DNA of 6,320 nt from an uncultured Collinsella sp. (lineage in GTDB: Bacteria; Actinomycetota; Coriobacteriia; Coriobacteriales; Coriobacteriaceae): the NCBI GenBank assembly GCA_900552735.1, contig USBA01000115.1:1-6320 (forward strand). Direction: 5' to 3'. A program made the translations under genes and the position numbers. The notes under the pieces are model-generated. The model searched no databases, was not told where the DNA came from, and saw only the letters and a list, made by a program, of their open reading frames with translations. Of this stretch, positions 5,566-6,320 are shown piece after piece (position 1 is the stretch's first letter; every line of letters starts with the position of its first letter).

Positions 5566-5573
5566 AGGGAGGA
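5566..5573 (+). promoter_or_regulatory. Ribosome binding site of the CoA-transferase gene
   Basis: AGGGAGGA lies 7 nt before ATG 5581, a near-ideal Shine-Dalgarno placement that fixes the start giving MAFADFQALYKQ. Confidence 0.85.
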
Positions 5574-5580
5574 ACAGGAC

Positions 5581-6320
5581 ATGGCTTTTGCTGATTTTCA
5601 GGCGCTGTACAAGCAGAAACTGACCACCGCGGACGAGGCGGTGAAGGTCATCAAGTCCGGCGACTGGGACGACTACGGCTACTCCGCCAAACAACCCCGC
5701 CTCCTCGACGAGCCCCTGGCCCGCCGTGCACCGGAGCTGGAGGATGTGAAGGTCCGGGGCGGTATTAGCCTGTGGAAGCCGGCGATCTTCGACATCGAGG
5801 ACCCGGTGCATCACATCATCTTCAACTCTCACCACATGAGCAGCGTGGAGCGCCATCATATTGCCAGCGGCGCCGGGTTCCATGAGCCCATGCGGTACTC
5901 CGAGCTGCCCCGGTACTACTACGACCACATCACGCCGCCGGACGTGGCCATGTTCCAGGTGGCCCCGATGGACAAGCACGGGTACTTCAACTTCGGACTG
6001 TCGGCTTCGCATGTGAAGGCGGTGTGCGAGATGGCCAAGGTGGTCATCGTGGAGGTCAACGAAAATATGCCCCGGTGCCTGGGCGGCTTTGACAACTGCA
6101 TCCATGTCAGCGAGGTGGACATGATCGTGGAGGGGCGCAACGACCCCATGGGCGTCCAGCCCAGCGGCACGGCTACGGAGGTGGACCGGGCGGTGGCGAA
6201 GCTGATCGTGGAGCAGATACCCGACGGGGCCTGTTTGCAGCTGGGCATCGGCGGTATGCCCAACACCGTGGGCGCTATGCTGTGCGAGTCCGACCTGAAG
6301 GATCTGGGCGTACACACGGA
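5581..6320 (+). CDS. Butyryl-CoA:acetate CoA-transferase / 4-hydroxybutyrate CoA-transferase family protein (3' partial)
   Basis: The first 246 codons of an acetyl-CoA hydrolase/transferase-family enzyme are present; full-length members are about 430-450 residues. In butyrate-producing Clostridia this family (But, AbfT) moves CoA between butyryl-CoA and acetate, releasing butyrate in the cytosol. Recognisable blocks: LYKQKLTTADEAVKVIKSGDW (9-29), the DVKVRGGISLWKP region, FNSHHMSSVER, YSELPRYYYDH, PDVAMFQVAPMDKHGYFNFG, SASHVKAVCEMAKVVIVEVN, MPRCLGGF, VDMIVEGRND, AVAKLIVEQIPDGACLQLG and GIGGMPNTVG, ending at DLGVHT followed by the bases GA. Those two bases begin the codon where the family has its catalytic glutamate (Glu238 in the Clostridium aminobutyricum enzyme), so the window stops inside the active-site codon. 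Exact acyl substrate cannot be read from this part; butyryl-CoA is the likeliest from the close match to But-type blocks. The gene has its own ribosome site and a possible promoter. Confidence 0.88.
   Translation, partial: MAFADFQALYKQKLTTADEAVKVIKSGDWDDYGYSAKQPRLLDEPLARRAPELEDVKVRGGISLWKPAIFDIEDPVHHIIFNSHHMSSVERHHIASGAGFHEPMRYSELPRYYYDHITPPDVAMFQVAPMDKHGYFNFGLSASHVKAVCEMAKVVIVEVNENMPRCLGGFDNCIHVSEVDMIVEGRNDPMGVQPSGTATEVDRAVAKLIVEQIPDGACLQLGIGGMPNTVGAMLCESDLKDLGVHT

Larger units (their letters stand above)
5426..5580 (+). other. AT-richer intergenic spacer with CoA-transferase leader
   Basis: This 155-nt stretch lies between the helix-turn-helix gene and the CoA-transferase gene. It holds a candidate promoter (5511-5519) and a clear Shine-Dalgarno site (5566-5573). 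Two tiny open frames (5422-5529, 35 codons; 5432-5557, 41 codons) show no recognisable family. The composition becomes AT-richer around 5440-5550. I see no tRNA, terminator stem with T-run, or attachment site. Confidence 0.5.

Noticed and set aside
5344..6315. 323-codon minus-strand open frame opposite the CoA-transferase
   Set aside because: The plus strand has an intact But-type reading frame with a good ribosome binding site; the antisense frame shows no family pattern.

Overview
The first ~4.95 kb looks like chromosomal DNA of a high-GC, host-associated actinobacterium. A Coriobacteriia member such as Collinsella is my best guess, from GC-rich codon use, divergent versions of housekeeping proteins and a short AT-ended repeat family between genes. 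That taxonomy is inference; no marker in the window proves it.

Layout of the left part. On the minus strand, reading leftwards, come a membrane-embedded HExxH putative metalloprotease (DUF3267-like, 2046-1477), queH (1415-840) and queA (from 775, running off the left edge). QueA and QueH perform the last two steps of queuosine synthesis on tRNA, so this is a compact tRNA-modification unit, possibly co-transcribed with the protease gene. A ~133-nt divergent intergenic region separates it from a plus-strand gene for a divergent methionyl-tRNA-synthetase-like class I tRNA ligase (2180-4330). Its HIGH-type motif is HFGH and its KMSKS-type loop reads KASSS. A cluster of palindromic repeats follows (4342-4462), containing a perfect 35-bp inverted repeat. 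A third near-identical copy lies between the protease gene and queH (1434-1468). A gene for an RsmB/NOP-family rRNA m5C methyltransferase then starts at 4482.

Break. The methyltransferase is homologous to its family only up to the SAM-binding motif CAAP at about 4952. There it runs into a very C-rich low-complexity stretch (4971-5015), and the sequence beyond has a different character. It encodes a small helix-turn-helix protein resembling phage terminase small subunits (5024-5425), a short AT-richer spacer with a plausible promoter, and the first 246 codons of a butyryl-CoA:acetate CoA-transferase-type enzyme (5581 to the right edge). Those two genes look like Firmicutes (Clostridia) DNA. 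The simplest reading is that the window joins DNA from at least two sources. The junction may be an assembly chimera bridged by poly-G/poly-C sequence, with natural recombination as the less likely alternative.

I do not see a convincing new multi-gene system. The points most worth following up are the repeat family, the atypical MetRS-like enzyme and the junction at 4950-5023.
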